Positions 15,859 through 24,796 of a stretch of DNA of 56,520 nucleotides are shown here, piece by piece. The notes below the pieces were generated by a model. The model worked only from the letters and a program-made list of their open reading frames with translations, was not told where the DNA came from and made no database searches. The stretch's first letter is position 1; every line of letters starts with the position of its first letter. This stretch comes from an uncultured Veillonella sp. Its GTDB lineage: Bacteria; Bacillota; Negativicutes; Veillonellales; Veillonellaceae. Location of the stretch: positions 1-56,520 of the forward strand of contig CAJZEE010000003.1 in assembly GCA_915066865.1 (NCBI GenBank), given 5' to 3'. A program made the position numbers and the translations under genes.

Positions 15859-18408
15859 ATGTACCGCTTTCAAGTGAATGGCACCTATTATGAGGCTCAA
15901 GAGGATCAGCGCTTAATTGATTTCTTGAGAGCTGATTTGAAGCTGACAGGCACCAAAGAAGGTTGTAGTGCTGGTGCTTGTGGTACGTGTACAGTAATTA
16001 TAGACGGGAAAAAGGCAAAAGCTTGTGTTAGTAAATTATCCCAATTAGATGGCAAATCAATTGTAACGATTGAGGGCTTAACTGATAGGGAAAAAGCTGT
16101 ATACACCTATGCTTTTGGTGAATGTGGAGCGGTGCAATGTGGCTTCTGTATACCAGGTATGATTATTAGTGCAAAGGTCCTAATTGATGAAAATAATGAC
16201 CCTATACCTGACGATGTTAAAAAAGCTATTTTAGGTAATATTTGTCGTTGTACAGGTTATGTGAAAATTGAAGAAGGCATTATGCTAGCAGCAAAAATGA
16301 TTCGTGAGAATTTACCTGTTCCGGAAAAGGATACTAATGCTGCTGTAGGCGCTCGTTTACATCGTGTCGATGCGGAGGAAAAAGCTTTAGGTACGGGAAA
16401 ATATGCCGATGATATTCATATGGATGGTATGATTTACGCTAAAGCATTGCGTTCTAAATATCCACGGGCTAGAGTGGATCGCGTTGATGTGTCTAAAGCT
16501 CTTGAACACCCAGCCTGTGTAACTGCTTTGACTGCTGCTGATGTACCATTCAATAAAACTGGTCATTTAGTGCCGGATTGGGATGTACTTATCGCAGAAG
16601 GTGATATTACACGTTATGTAGGCGATGCAGTTGCACTTGTTGCAACTACAGAAAAGAAATATTTAGACGAAGTATTGGCTCTAGTTGAAGTTGATTATAC
16701 TGAATTAGAACCCGTACTAGATCCATTGGAAGCACTAAAACCAGATGCTCCTCAGTTACATCCAGACGGAAATGTATTATCTCGTCAAACATTATCTCGT
16801 GGCGATGTAGATAAGGCTATTGCAGAGGCTGCTTTTGTAGTAACAAATCATTATTCTACACCTCAAACCGACCATGCATTTATGGAACCAGAATGTGCCG
16901 TTGCATATCGTGAGGGAGATGAAATTCATCTGTATTCAGGTAGCCAAAATGTTTATGATGATCGTCGTGAAGTTGCTCGTATGCTTGGTATTCCGAATGA
17001 GGCTGTAAAGGTTCACAGTATGCTCGTAGGTGGTGGCTTTGGTGGTAAAGAAGATATGACCGTACAACATCATGCATCTCTCGTAGCTTGGCTTACAGGT
17101 AAACCAACTAAGGTTCTATTCTCTCGTCAAGAAAGTCTTAATATCCATACTAAACGTCATGCGATGGAAATGGATATTACAACAGCTTGTGATGCGGAAG
17201 GTAATCTGGTAGCAAGTAAGGTAAATATCGTTTCTAATTGTGGCGCGTATGCATCTTTAGGTGGTCCTGTACTTCAACGTGCTGGTACTCATTCTTGTGG
17301 CCCTTATCACTTTGATAATTTTGCCTTTGATGGTGTATGTGTTTATACAAATACTGTTCCTGGTGGTGCATTCCGTGGGTTTGGCGTAACACAAACTATC
17401 TTTGGTCAAGAGCAAAATATTGATGAATTAGCTGCGTTGGTAGGCATGGATCCTTGGGAATTTCGCTATAAAAATGTTGTACGCCCTGGTGACTCATTAC
17501 CAAACGGCCAAATTTGTTCCAAAGAAACCGCTTTAGTAGAATGTTTGGAAGCTGTAAAAGATGCATATTATGCCTCTGATCGTACTGGTCTTGCGGTATG
17601 TTTGAAAAATAGTGGTATTGGTGTAGGACTACCTGATACGGGTCGCGTTATCTTAGAAGTACGTGATGGTAAAGTTCGTATTCGTACGGGTGCCGCTTGT
17701 ATTGGTCAAGGCATGGCTACTATGGCAACACAAGTACTTTGTGAAACAACAGGCTTAACGGCGGATAAAGTATTTGTAGAACGTCCTGATACAGTGCGTA
17801 CACCAGATTCTGGTACAACTACTGCATCTCGCCAAACGCTCTTTACCGGTGAAGCAACGCGTAAAGCAAGTCTTCGCTTAAAAGAAATGTTAGATACTAA
17901 AACATTAGAAGAACTGAATGGCGTAGAGATTTATGAAGAGTTTCTCGGTGAAACAGATCCATTTAATTCTGATAAATCGCATCCAAAAAATCACGTTGCC
18001 TATGGTTATGGTGCATGTGTAGCAACAATTGGTGAAGACAATAAGGTTGCTAATTTACATGTAGCATACGATGTAGGTCGTGTAGTGAACCCTCAATCAT
18101 GTACAGGTCAGGCCGAAGGTGGTGCCATTATGGGTATGGGGTATGCCGTTACAGAAGACTTCCCTTATAAAGAAGGGTATGTAACATCTAAATACGGTAC
18201 GCTAGGACTTCTTAGAGCTACCCAATGTCCTCCAATTCATGTAAGTCTCATCGAAAAAGGGACACCAGAACAATATGCATACGGTGCTAAAGGTATTGGC
18301 GAAATCTCTAGCATTCCGATTGCACCGGCTATTGCAAATGCGTATCGTCGTATCGACGGGGAACCACGTAGGTCCTTGCCGATTAAACATACAGGTTATA
18401 AAAAATAG
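15859..18408 (+). CDS. xdhD: Xanthine dehydrogenase-like fused [2Fe-2S]/molybdopterin subunit (XdhD-type)
   Basis: An 849-residue fusion. The N-terminal plant-type [2Fe-2S] cluster uses C36, C41, C44 and C56; the second [2Fe-2S] uses C94, C97, C129 and C131. A short linker leads to the molybdopterin hydroxylase part, starting with GARLHRVDAEEKALGTGKY near residue 168. It shows the classic GGGFGGKE, GGAFRGFG and the catalytic-glutamate segment AKGIGEIS near the C terminus. The FAD domain or subunit of typical xanthine dehydrogenase is absent here and nearby. It belongs to the selenium-linked molybdenum hydroxylases of the ygf cluster, expected to oxidise or reduce purines. ATG 15859 is chosen because AAAGGAGG at 15844-15851 precedes it; the upstream frame overlaps hyuA. 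No in-frame TGA suggests selenocysteine. Confidence 0.9.
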   Translation: MYRFQVNGTYYEAQEDQRLIDFLRADLKLTGTKEGCSAGACGTCTVIIDGKKAKACVSKLSQLDGKSIVTIEGLTDREKAVYTYAFGECGAVQCGFCIPGMIISAKVLIDENNDPIPDDVKKAILGNICRCTGYVKIEEGIMLAAKMIRENLPVPEKDTNAAVGARLHRVDAEEKALGTGKYADDIHMDGMIYAKALRSKYPRARVDRVDVSKALEHPACVTALTAADVPFNKTGHLVPDWDVLIAEGDITRYVGDAVALVATTEKKYLDEVLALVEVDYTELEPVLDPLEALKPDAPQLHPDGNVLSRQTLSRGDVDKAIAEAAFVVTNHYSTPQTDHAFMEPECAVAYREGDEIHLYSGSQNVYDDRREVARMLGIPNEAVKVHSMLVGGGFGGKEDMTVQHHASLVAWLTGKPTKVLFSRQESLNIHTKRHAMEMDITTACDAEGNLVASKVNIVSNCGAYASLGGPVLQRAGTHSCGPYHFDNFAFDGVCVYTNTVPGGAFRGFGVTQTIFGQEQNIDELAALVGMDPWEFRYKNVVRPGDSLPNGQICSKETALVECLEAVKDAYYASDRTGLAVCLKNSGIGVGLPDTGRVILEVRDGKVRIRTGAACIGQGMATMATQVLCETTGLTADKVFVERPDTVRTPDSGTTTASRQTLFTGEATRKASLRLKEMLDTKTLEELNGVEIYEEFLGETDPFNSDKSHPKNHVAYGYGACVATIGEDNKVANLHVAYDVGRVVNPQSCTGQAEGGAIMGMGYAVTEDFPYKEGYVTSKYGTLGLLRATQCPPIHVSLIEKGTPEQYAYGAKGIGEISSIPIAPAIANAYRRIDGEPRRSLPIKHTGYKK

Positions 18409-18553
18409 AATATTTGCTTAATGGTAGGGGCTTTTGCCACTAGCCATCAAGGTTCCCACGTGAAGTCGATGAGATTTCTAAACTCTATCATGTACGATAG
18501 TATGACTATATTGTTTAACTAGTAACTAAAACGTAAGATATGAGGTGATTCTT

Positions 18554-19939
18554 ATGAGTAAAGGTGCATCTGGTGTCGACCATGTAGATGGTATGCTGCC
18601 AATCCCGCAGTTATTCGCTTATGGTTTACAGCACGTTCTGGCTATGTATGCTGGGGCAGTAGCTGTACCAATTATTATTGCACAAGCTATGCATTTGCCA
18701 ATTGAAGATTTAATTCGTTTGATTACAGCTGACTTATTTACATGTGGTGTAGCTACATTGATTCAAACATTAGGTTTTGGACCTGTCGGTGGTCGCATTC
18801 CTCTTATTCAAGGTGTAACATTTGCTTCTGTAGGTCCAATGATTCTGATTGGTCAGCAGCATGATATTACTACCATTTACGGTGCGATTATCGTAGCTGG
18901 TCTCTTTACATTCCTTGTGGCACCGTTCTTCAGTCGTTTGATTCGGCTATTCCCACCTGTAGTAACAGGTACTATCATTACTATTATTGGTATCAACTTG
19001 ATGCCAGTAGCTGTTAACTGGATGGGTGGTGGCGTAGGCAATAAAAACTTTGGCGATCCACTATACATAGCTCTTGGTGTAGCTACATTTGTTCTCGTTG
19101 TATTAACTTATCGATTTGGTAAAGGTTTCCTTGGTAATTTGGCAATCTTAGTTGGGCTTATTCTCGGTACAGCCTTAGCTATGATTGTTGGTATTACAGA
19201 TTTTTCAGAAGTAGGGCGTTCTCAATGGATTTCTGTTGTGACACCATTCTATTTTGGTCTTCCAACCTTTGACTTTGCTTCTATTGTATCTATGATTATT
19301 GTAATGCTCGTAGTTATGGTAGAAACAACTGGTGATAGTATTGCAGTTGGAGAAATCGTAGATAAACCTATTGGTCAAAAAGAGTTGGCTGCGGTACTTC
19401 GTGCGGATGGCTTATCCACTATTATTGGTGGTATCCTTAATAGTTTTCCGTATACAGCATTTGCTCAAAACGTAGGTCTTATTGCTGTAACACGTGTTAA
19501 GAGTCGTTTCGTTGTAGCAGCATCTGGTGTAATTTTAATTTTATTAGGCCTTTTCCCTAAATTAGCCGCTATCGTAGCTTGTATTCCAAATGCTGTATTA
19601 GGCGGTGCCGGGATAGCTATGTTCGGCATGATTATCGCCAGTGGGATTCGTTCTCTTGGTAAAGTTAGTTTCGATGGTAACTATAACCTGATGCTAGTTG
19701 CCATTAGTATTGGGGTATCCATGATTCCTCTTGCAGCACCTCAATTCTATACACACTTTCCAGCATGGGCTCAAATTCTTTTGAAGTCTGGTATCACAGC
19801 TGGTAGTATAGTCGCTGTTATTTTAAATGTAATGTTTAATGGTTTTGGTTATAAAACTGTTAACGAACCTAATCGTGCGACTCGTAAATATCGTCACTTT
19901 ACACGATTCAAAGGTTATCCTAAACATTTCTACCAATAA
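18554..19939 (+). CDS. Uracil/xanthine permease (NCS2 family)
   Basis: A 461-residue inner-membrane nucleobase transporter of the NCS2/NAT family with about 12-14 membrane segments. The hydrophobic N-terminal QLFAYGLQHVLAMYAG stretch, the VMVETTGDSIAVGE motif near the middle and the NSFPYTAFAQNVGLIAVT segment are family hallmarks. It closes the purine operon and is most likely the xanthine or urate importer (E. coli equivalents xanQ, ygfU). ATG 18554 is chosen: GAGGTGA ends 5 bases upstream. The 145-base gap to xdhD may hold an extra promoter, but none is convincing. Confidence 0.9.
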   Translation: MSKGASGVDHVDGMLPIPQLFAYGLQHVLAMYAGAVAVPIIIAQAMHLPIEDLIRLITADLFTCGVATLIQTLGFGPVGGRIPLIQGVTFASVGPMILIGQQHDITTIYGAIIVAGLFTFLVAPFFSRLIRLFPPVVTGTIITIIGINLMPVAVNWMGGGVGNKNFGDPLYIALGVATFVLVVLTYRFGKGFLGNLAILVGLILGTALAMIVGITDFSEVGRSQWISVVTPFYFGLPTFDFASIVSMIIVMLVVMVETTGDSIAVGEIVDKPIGQKELAAVLRADGLSTIIGGILNSFPYTAFAQNVGLIAVTRVKSRFVVAASGVILILLGLFPKLAAIVACIPNAVLGGAGIAMFGMIIASGIRSLGKVSFDGNYNLMLVAISIGVSMIPLAAPQFYTHFPAWAQILLKSGITAGSIVAVILNVMFNGFGYKTVNEPNRATRKYRHFTRFKGYPKHFYQ

Positions 19940-20051
19940 GATATAGTTAGACGAGTTTACTCTCATACGATTATATGTATTGTCTCTCACAGTAGAAACC
20001 TTGTTAGTATAGGTAAAACATCAATATATATGTTTTCGTTTGTTAATAAGA

Positions 20052-20083
20052 CCTCACTCTAATTTGGAGTGAGGCCTTTTTTT
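20052..20083 (+). terminator. Terminator of the purine operon
   Basis: CCTCACTC and GAGTGAGG form a perfect 8-bp stem with a seven-base loop, followed by seven T. It cuts the purine operon off from the RuBisCO-like gene. Confidence 0.9.
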
Positions 20084-20143
20084 ATGGAATCGTATACTAC
20101 TTTGGTATATAATTAAATAATATTATTGCAAAGGAGACGCATT

Positions 20144-21331
20144 ATGAAAGACGAGCGATTTATAGTTACATATAGAATAGAAGCGAGTACATATGAAGAA
20201 GCAAAATCAATTGCTTGGGCGGTTCAAGTAGAACAAACCATAGAATTTCCCTATGAGTTTGTAATGGATCCATACATTAAAGAAACTATTACTGGTCGAC
20301 TAGAATCTCTTGAACCTATGGTGGAAGATTCTCCATATATCAATGTAGGTGTGATGTCAAATGCTGTAATTGATACCTCTCGTTACTATTTGGCTCGTAT
20401 TTCATATCACGTAGATACTACAGCTTTAGAAGCAACACAATTTTTAAATGTTGTCTTTGGCAATTCTTCGTTACAGCCACATATTTGGGTAGTAGATATT
20501 GAACTATGTCCAACACTTTACGATGTGTTTAAGGGACCACAATTTGGCTTACAAGGAATTCGTCGATTAGTGGAAACCCCGACGCGTCCAATGATTCAAG
20601 CCGTTGTAAAGCCGATGGGCACACCGAATGTAGAATTGGCTCGTATGTGTGGCGCTTACACACGTGGTGGTGCAGATGTCATAAAGGATGATCATGGTAT
20701 TTCTAATCAGTCCTTCTCTCAATATAAAGATCGTGTAAAACGATGTGCTGCTATGGTACAGGAAATGAATGCTGTACATGGTACACATACTTTATATGCT
20801 GCAAACGTATCAGGTGATGGTACAGATGTGTTAGAACGCGCTTATTTTGCCAAAGAGGCTGGTGCTACAGCTCTCATGGTGGCTGCAGGTCTCGTTGGTT
20901 TCGGTTGGTTACACAAATTAGCTACTGATGAAAACTTACGATTGCCCATTATTCATCATCCAGCTTATTCTGGTGGATTTGTAAGCCCTGGTGTATCTGG
21001 AGTAGCTGACTATTTACAACTAGGTTTATTACCTCGTATCTTTGGGGCTGATATGTCAATTTTCGTATCTTATGGTGGACGCTTTACTTTTACAGAGGAA
21101 CAATGCAAGAGAATTTCCTCTTACATTAAACGACCAATGGGCTTGATGAAAGCAGCTTGCCCGGCACCGGGTGGTGGTGTTACAGATGCTCGTCTTAATG
21201 AACTCGTTGAGCTGTACGGAAATGATACTATGTTCCTCGTTGGCGGTGACATGTTCCGTCGAGGACCAGATATTGAGGCTAATATGTCGTACTTTGTAGA
21301 GCGTTTGACTAAATTATCTGAAAGAACGTAA
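20144..21331 (+). CDS. RuBisCO-like protein (form IV)
   Basis: A 395-residue protein of the RuBisCO large-subunit superfamily. The N-terminal alpha/beta domain (residues 1-120) precedes the TIM barrel. Of the catalytic residues, the first lysine is kept (K156 in VVKPMG, equivalent to K175) but the usual second lysine of KPK is M158. The metal-binding stretch GGADVIKDDHG keeps the carbamylated lysine and aspartates (K181, D182, D183) but has H184 where RuBisCO has glutamate (KDDE). The loop-6 lysine is not visible; HHPAYSG at 271-277 replaces HRAMH. It therefore cannot be a normal CO2-fixing RuBisCO and is a form IV enolase/isomerase- or decarboxylase-type relative of unknown substrate. Start ATG 20144 has AAGGAG 7 bases upstream. 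It stands alone after the purine-operon terminator. Confidence 0.85.
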   Translation: MKDERFIVTYRIEASTYEEAKSIAWAVQVEQTIEFPYEFVMDPYIKETITGRLESLEPMVEDSPYINVGVMSNAVIDTSRYYLARISYHVDTTALEATQFLNVVFGNSSLQPHIWVVDIELCPTLYDVFKGPQFGLQGIRRLVETPTRPMIQAVVKPMGTPNVELARMCGAYTRGGADVIKDDHGISNQSFSQYKDRVKRCAAMVQEMNAVHGTHTLYAANVSGDGTDVLERAYFAKEAGATALMVAAGLVGFGWLHKLATDENLRLPIIHHPAYSGGFVSPGVSGVADYLQLGLLPRIFGADMSIFVSYGGRFTFTEEQCKRISSYIKRPMGLMKAACPAPGGGVTDARLNELVELYGNDTMFLVGGDMFRRGPDIEANMSYFVERLTKLSERT

Positions 21332-21436
21332 TAATAGCTTGAATTTAAATGAGTTAATACAATGTTTAACTAAATAACTAAGCTATTGACTTTTACAGAA
21401 ATAATAGATTTATGATTAAGTATATGGAGTGTTTTG

Positions 21437-22243
21437 ATGAGTGAATCATCACCGTTGGAGGTCCATGTCCTTGCCAGTGGTAGCAAGGGCAATTGTACAG
21501 TAATAAAAAAAGGGAACTCTGTCATATTGCATGATGTAGGCATTAGTTGCCGGCGCATTGTCAATGGGTTAAAAGAATTGCATATAGACATGGCTCAGGT
21601 GGAGGGCATATTCGTCAGTCATGAACATAGTGATCATATTGCGGGACTACAACAATTACTAAAACGATTTGATCTTCCTGTGTATACGAAGCAGGGCACA
21701 TGGCGTGAAATTCAAGATAAGTTAATCGTACCGAAGAATCGATTGATTGAGCTTACAAAGGGCAGTTTAACGTTGGGCGGTCTCACCGTAGAGCCGTTTT
21801 CGGTAAGTCATGATGCGGCTGATCCAATTGGAATAAATGTGTTTGCTGGGAACGATAAGGCAACTGTTGTTACTGATACAGGTGTGATTTCAGATGATAT
21901 TTTACGCAGGCTTGATGATACGACGCTGTTAGTGCTAGAGGCAAATTATGATCCGCATATGTTGCGTTTCGGACCCTATCAGCCGTTTTTAAAACAACGT
22001 GTGGCTAGTGATGAAGGTCATTTGAGTAATGAAATGGCTGCACAAGCTCTACTCATGATGAAGCGTCCTAATTTTATGCAAGTTATATTGGCTCATCGAT
22101 CTGAAAATAATAATAACGCTGTCCTTGTTACTCAAACCATTGGTAAAATGCTTGTGGATGGTGGTGTTCGTATTGGACCTGAAATGAAGCTGCAACATGG
22201 TCAACCTAATGAAATCGTGTCCATCCAATCTGTGAAGAGGTAA
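21437..22243 (+). CDS. MBL-fold metallohydrolase, WalJ/YycJ-like
   Basis: A 268-residue metallo-beta-lactamase-fold protein. The start VHVLASGSKGNC and the zinc motif SHEHSDH (H62, H64, D66, H67) are typical of the YycJ/WalJ group of putative 5'-3' DNA exonucleases. The real start is ATG 21437: GGAG is 7 bases upstream. rlmH begins two bases after its stop codon, the same pairing seen in many Firmicutes. A weak TTGACT/TATGAT pair with a 19-base spacer (21386-21416) may be its promoter. Confidence 0.85.
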   Translation: MSESSPLEVHVLASGSKGNCTVIKKGNSVILHDVGISCRRIVNGLKELHIDMAQVEGIFVSHEHSDHIAGLQQLLKRFDLPVYTKQGTWREIQDKLIVPKNRLIELTKGSLTLGGLTVEPFSVSHDAADPIGINVFAGNDKATVVTDTGVISDDILRRLDDTTLLVLEANYDPHMLRFGPYQPFLKQRVASDEGHLSNEMAAQALLMMKRPNFMQVILAHRSENNNNAVLVTQTIGKMLVDGGVRIGPEMKLQHGQPNEIVSIQSVKR

Positions 22244-22245
22244 AA

Positions 22246-22725
22246 ATGAGATTTTATATAGTCTGTATTGGTAAATTGAAGGATGCTTATTTACGTGAGG
22301 GTGTAGCAGAGTTTGTGAAACGTATGCGTCCCTATGGTGGTATTACAATTACAGAGCTGAATGAAAGTAAAATTGGAGATAAGCCGAGTGATGCGGATCG
22401 CAAACAAGTTGTTGCCGAAGAAGGAGACCGTTTATTAAAAGCGGTTCCTAAAAATGCGTATACCGTATTACTTGATGTGTATGGCAAAACGATGTCCTCT
22501 GAAGAACTCGCTAAGACGGTATCTAAACTTGAGGTGGATGGTGTGAGCGATATGGCCTTCATTATTGGTGGTGCCTTTGGGGTGAGTGATACATTACGTC
22601 AGACTGCAAATTATAAATTATCCTTTAGCCCTATGACTTTTACACATCAAATGGTTCGATTGTTACTCGTAGAGCAAATATATCGAGCATCAAAAATTAA
22701 TCGCAATGAACCTTATCATTGGTAG
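22246..22725 (+). CDS. rlmH: 23S rRNA pseudouridine(1915)-N3-methyltransferase RlmH
   Basis: A 159-residue SPOUT-class methyltransferase that modifies pseudouridine 1915 in helix 69 of 23S rRNA. The length fits the family, and the C-terminal knot region AFIIGGAFGVSD followed by KLSFSPMTFTHQMVRLLLVEQIYRA is diagnostic. Its ribosome site GAAGAGG overlaps the stop of the preceding metallohydrolase gene, so the two are co-translated. Confidence 0.95.
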   Translation: MRFYIVCIGKLKDAYLREGVAEFVKRMRPYGGITITELNESKIGDKPSDADRKQVVAEEGDRLLKAVPKNAYTVLLDVYGKTMSSEELAKTVSKLEVDGVSDMAFIIGGAFGVSDTLRQTANYKLSFSPMTFTHQMVRLLLVEQIYRASKINRNEPYHW

Positions 22726-22776
22726 AAGAAGTAGATTTAAAAATTATTTGTATAATACTTTCAGAAAAAAGGAGTT

Positions 22777-22805
22777 TTATTATACTGTGGCGAATAGTAT
22801 AATAA
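22777..22805 (+). promoter_or_regulatory. Perfect 10-bp dyad upstream of the CBS gene
   Basis: TTATTATACT and AGTATAATAA form a perfect inverted repeat around a 9-base centre. A TATAAT sits inside the right arm (22798-22803), so it may be an operator overlapping a -10 element for the CBS gene. Confidence 0.4.
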
Positions 22806-22836
22806 AGCAAGATGTATTTGTAAGGAGGAATTCACT

Positions 22837-23292
22837 ATGAAAATCCAAGAAGTAATGAATAAATACCCTGTTACTGTTGGCAAAGATGCGCCGATTTCTG
22901 ATGTAGCTGATTTGTTGGTTAAATATAATTTAACAGCTGTGTCCGTAGTGGATGATGATAATAAGTTGTTAGGTATTATCTCTGAAGGTGATTTACTATA
23001 TAAAAAAGTACGTCCTCATGTGCCTCATTATGTTAATGTATTAGGCGCTAGCATCTATTACAATGGCATTGGCGAATACAATGCTCAATTCAAAAAATTA
23101 TTGGCATCTCACGTTCATGAGTTGATGACTGATGAAGTAATTACAACCACACCGGATAAAGATGTAGAAGAAATTGTATCTGTTATGCTTGATCAACATT
23201 TGAAAAATGTGCCAGTTGTAGATAAAGAGTATCGTTTGATCGGGATTTTGTCTCGTCGTGACATTATCAAATTGATTGCTAAAGATAACTAA
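22837..23292 (+). CDS. Tandem CBS-domain protein
   Basis: A 151-residue protein made of two CBS domains (about residues 1-57 and 93-150), which commonly bind adenine nucleotides. The segments KYNLTAVSVVDDDNKLLGIISEGDLL and QHLKNVPVVDKEYRLIGILSRRDII contain the two repeat cores. No other domain is attached, so it is probably a small sensor. It is a single-gene unit: a strong AGGAGG ribosome site, a dyad upstream and a terminator after it. Its partner is unknown. Confidence 0.88.
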   Translation: MKIQEVMNKYPVTVGKDAPISDVADLLVKYNLTAVSVVDDDNKLLGIISEGDLLYKKVRPHVPHYVNVLGASIYYNGIGEYNAQFKKLLASHVHELMTDEVITTTPDKDVEEIVSVMLDQHLKNVPVVDKEYRLIGILSRRDIIKLIAKDN

Positions 23293-23316
23293 TTAGCATA
23301 ATTATGTAAAATATGT

Positions 23317-23346
23317 AAAGACCACCCATTTTGGGGTGGTCTTTTA
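23317..23346 (+). terminator. Terminator after the CBS gene
   Basis: AAAGACCACCC pairs perfectly with GGGTGGTCTTT (11 bp), followed by a short T run. Confidence 0.8.
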
Positions 23347-23455
23347 GTGTATATTGAGAAGAATTGCATTGACCTTGCATTTATGTTATTATTAGGAGTG
23401 CATAATATACTACAGAAATTTGGGCATATTGCCCTTCGAGGAGGACATATTTTAA

Positions 23456-24760
23456 ATGAAAGCAACTGTAAATCCTGTTGATCAACACGTAGTAACGTTA
23501 ACTATTGAAGTACCTGCAGCAGAAGTAGATAAGGGCATTAAACAAGCTGTAAAACGCATTGCAGGTCAAGTGAACATCCCTGGCTTCCGTAAAGGACATG
23601 CGCCTCGCCGTATTTTGGAAATGAACTTCGGCAAAGAAGCTATCTTGGAAGAAGCATTTGAAGTATTGGCTAGCCAAAACTATAGTGCTGCACTTCGTGA
23701 AAATGATATCGTGCCTGTATCTGAACCTGAAATCGAACGAGAACAATTCGAAGAAGGCAAAGATTTGATTTTCAAAGCTACTGTAACTAAACGCCCTGAA
23801 GTTAAACTTGGCGATTACAAAGGCTTAGAAGCAGAAAAACAAGATGCTACAGTATCTGATGAACAAATCGAAGAACAGTTGAACAATATTCGTGAACAAC
23901 AAGCAAAAATGGTTGTTGCTGAAGAAGGCGCTACAATTCAAAAAGATGACTTCGCAGTAATCGACTTTGCTGGTTCCGTTGATGGTAAACCTTTTGATGG
24001 TGGTGAAGGTAAATCCTACCCATTACAAATCGGTTCTGGTAGCTTCATTCCTGGCTTCGAAGATCAATTAATTGGCGCTAAAGCTGGTGATGATGTAACT
24101 GTAAAAGTAACATTCCCTGAAGACTACTTCGTAGCAGAACTTGCTGGTAAAGAAGCAGAATTCAAAACTCATATCCATGATATTAAACGTAAAGAATTGC
24201 CTGAATTGAATGATGAATTTGCAAAAGAAGCAAGCTCTTACGAAACTATTGAAGAATTGAAAAAAGATCTTCGCACTAAAATGGAGGAAGAAGCTTCCCG
24301 TCGTGCAATCGATACTTACAATGCTGACTTGATTCAAACAGCTGTTAAAAATGCAACTGTAGAAATCCCAGAAGTAATGATTAAAGATCGCGTAGAACAA
24401 ATGATTCAAGAATTGGCTATGAATATGGAAGGCCGTGGCTTGAAACTTGATGACTACTTGAAATTCTCCAATAAAACTATCGAAGATTTACGCTCTGAAT
24501 ACAAAGATTCCGCAGCTGAAAACGTACGCGCTGATTTAGTATTGGATGCTATTGCAACTGCTGAAGGTATCGAAGTAACTCCAGATGATATGAACCGTGA
24601 AATCTTCATTATGGCTCAAAACTTTGGGGCAGATCCTAAAGAAGTTTGGGATATTATTGCAAAAGAAGGTCGTGTAGCTATGTTGGCAGGCTCTGTAGCT
24701 CGCAAAAAAGCAGCTCGATTCATTATTGATAATGCAAAAGGCGCTGAAGCGGCTGAATAA
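23456..24760 (+). CDS. tig: Trigger factor
   Basis: The 434-residue ribosome-bound chaperone and peptidyl-prolyl isomerase. The N-terminal ribosome-binding domain contains the signature NIPGFRKGHAPRRILEMNFG (residues about 40-60). The FKBP-type domain follows (about 160-245, with VIDFAGSVDGKPFDGG), then the helical substrate-cradle domain. It has a GAGGAGG ribosome site. The order tig-clpP-clpX-lon is the common Gram-positive-type quality-control neighbourhood. Confidence 0.95.
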   Translation: MKATVNPVDQHVVTLTIEVPAAEVDKGIKQAVKRIAGQVNIPGFRKGHAPRRILEMNFGKEAILEEAFEVLASQNYSAALRENDIVPVSEPEIEREQFEEGKDLIFKATVTKRPEVKLGDYKGLEAEKQDATVSDEQIEEQLNNIREQQAKMVVAEEGATIQKDDFAVIDFAGSVDGKPFDGGEGKSYPLQIGSGSFIPGFEDQLIGAKAGDDVTVKVTFPEDYFVAELAGKEAEFKTHIHDIKRKELPELNDEFAKEASSYETIEELKKDLRTKMEEEASRRAIDTYNADLIQTAVKNATVEIPEVMIKDRVEQMIQELAMNMEGRGLKLDDYLKFSNKTIEDLRSEYKDSAAENVRADLVLDAIATAEGIEVTPDDMNREIFIMAQNFGADPKEVWDIIAKEGRVAMLAGSVARKKAARFIIDNAKGAEAAE

Positions 24761-24796
24761 TAGTTTGCTCAACTAGGTACATGAAAAGGTGATTAT

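Noticed and set aside
12804..18408. Selenocysteine codons in the selenium-linked enzymes
   Set aside because: Both frames are open with ordinary stop codons and no in-frame TGA; selenium in this family is a cofactor, not Sec.
18409..18553. Purine riboswitch before the permease
   Set aside because: Some short inverted repeats exist (CTATC/GATAG at 18485-18500), but no purine-aptamer core.
20144..21331. CO2-fixing RuBisCO
   Set aside because: The second catalytic lysine and the metal-site glutamate are replaced, and no phosphoribulokinase is near.
22787..22840. 17-codon GTG leader ORF overlapping the CBS gene start
   Set aside because: Its spacing from the nearest GGAG is too long and it contains the CBS ribosome site; probably chance.
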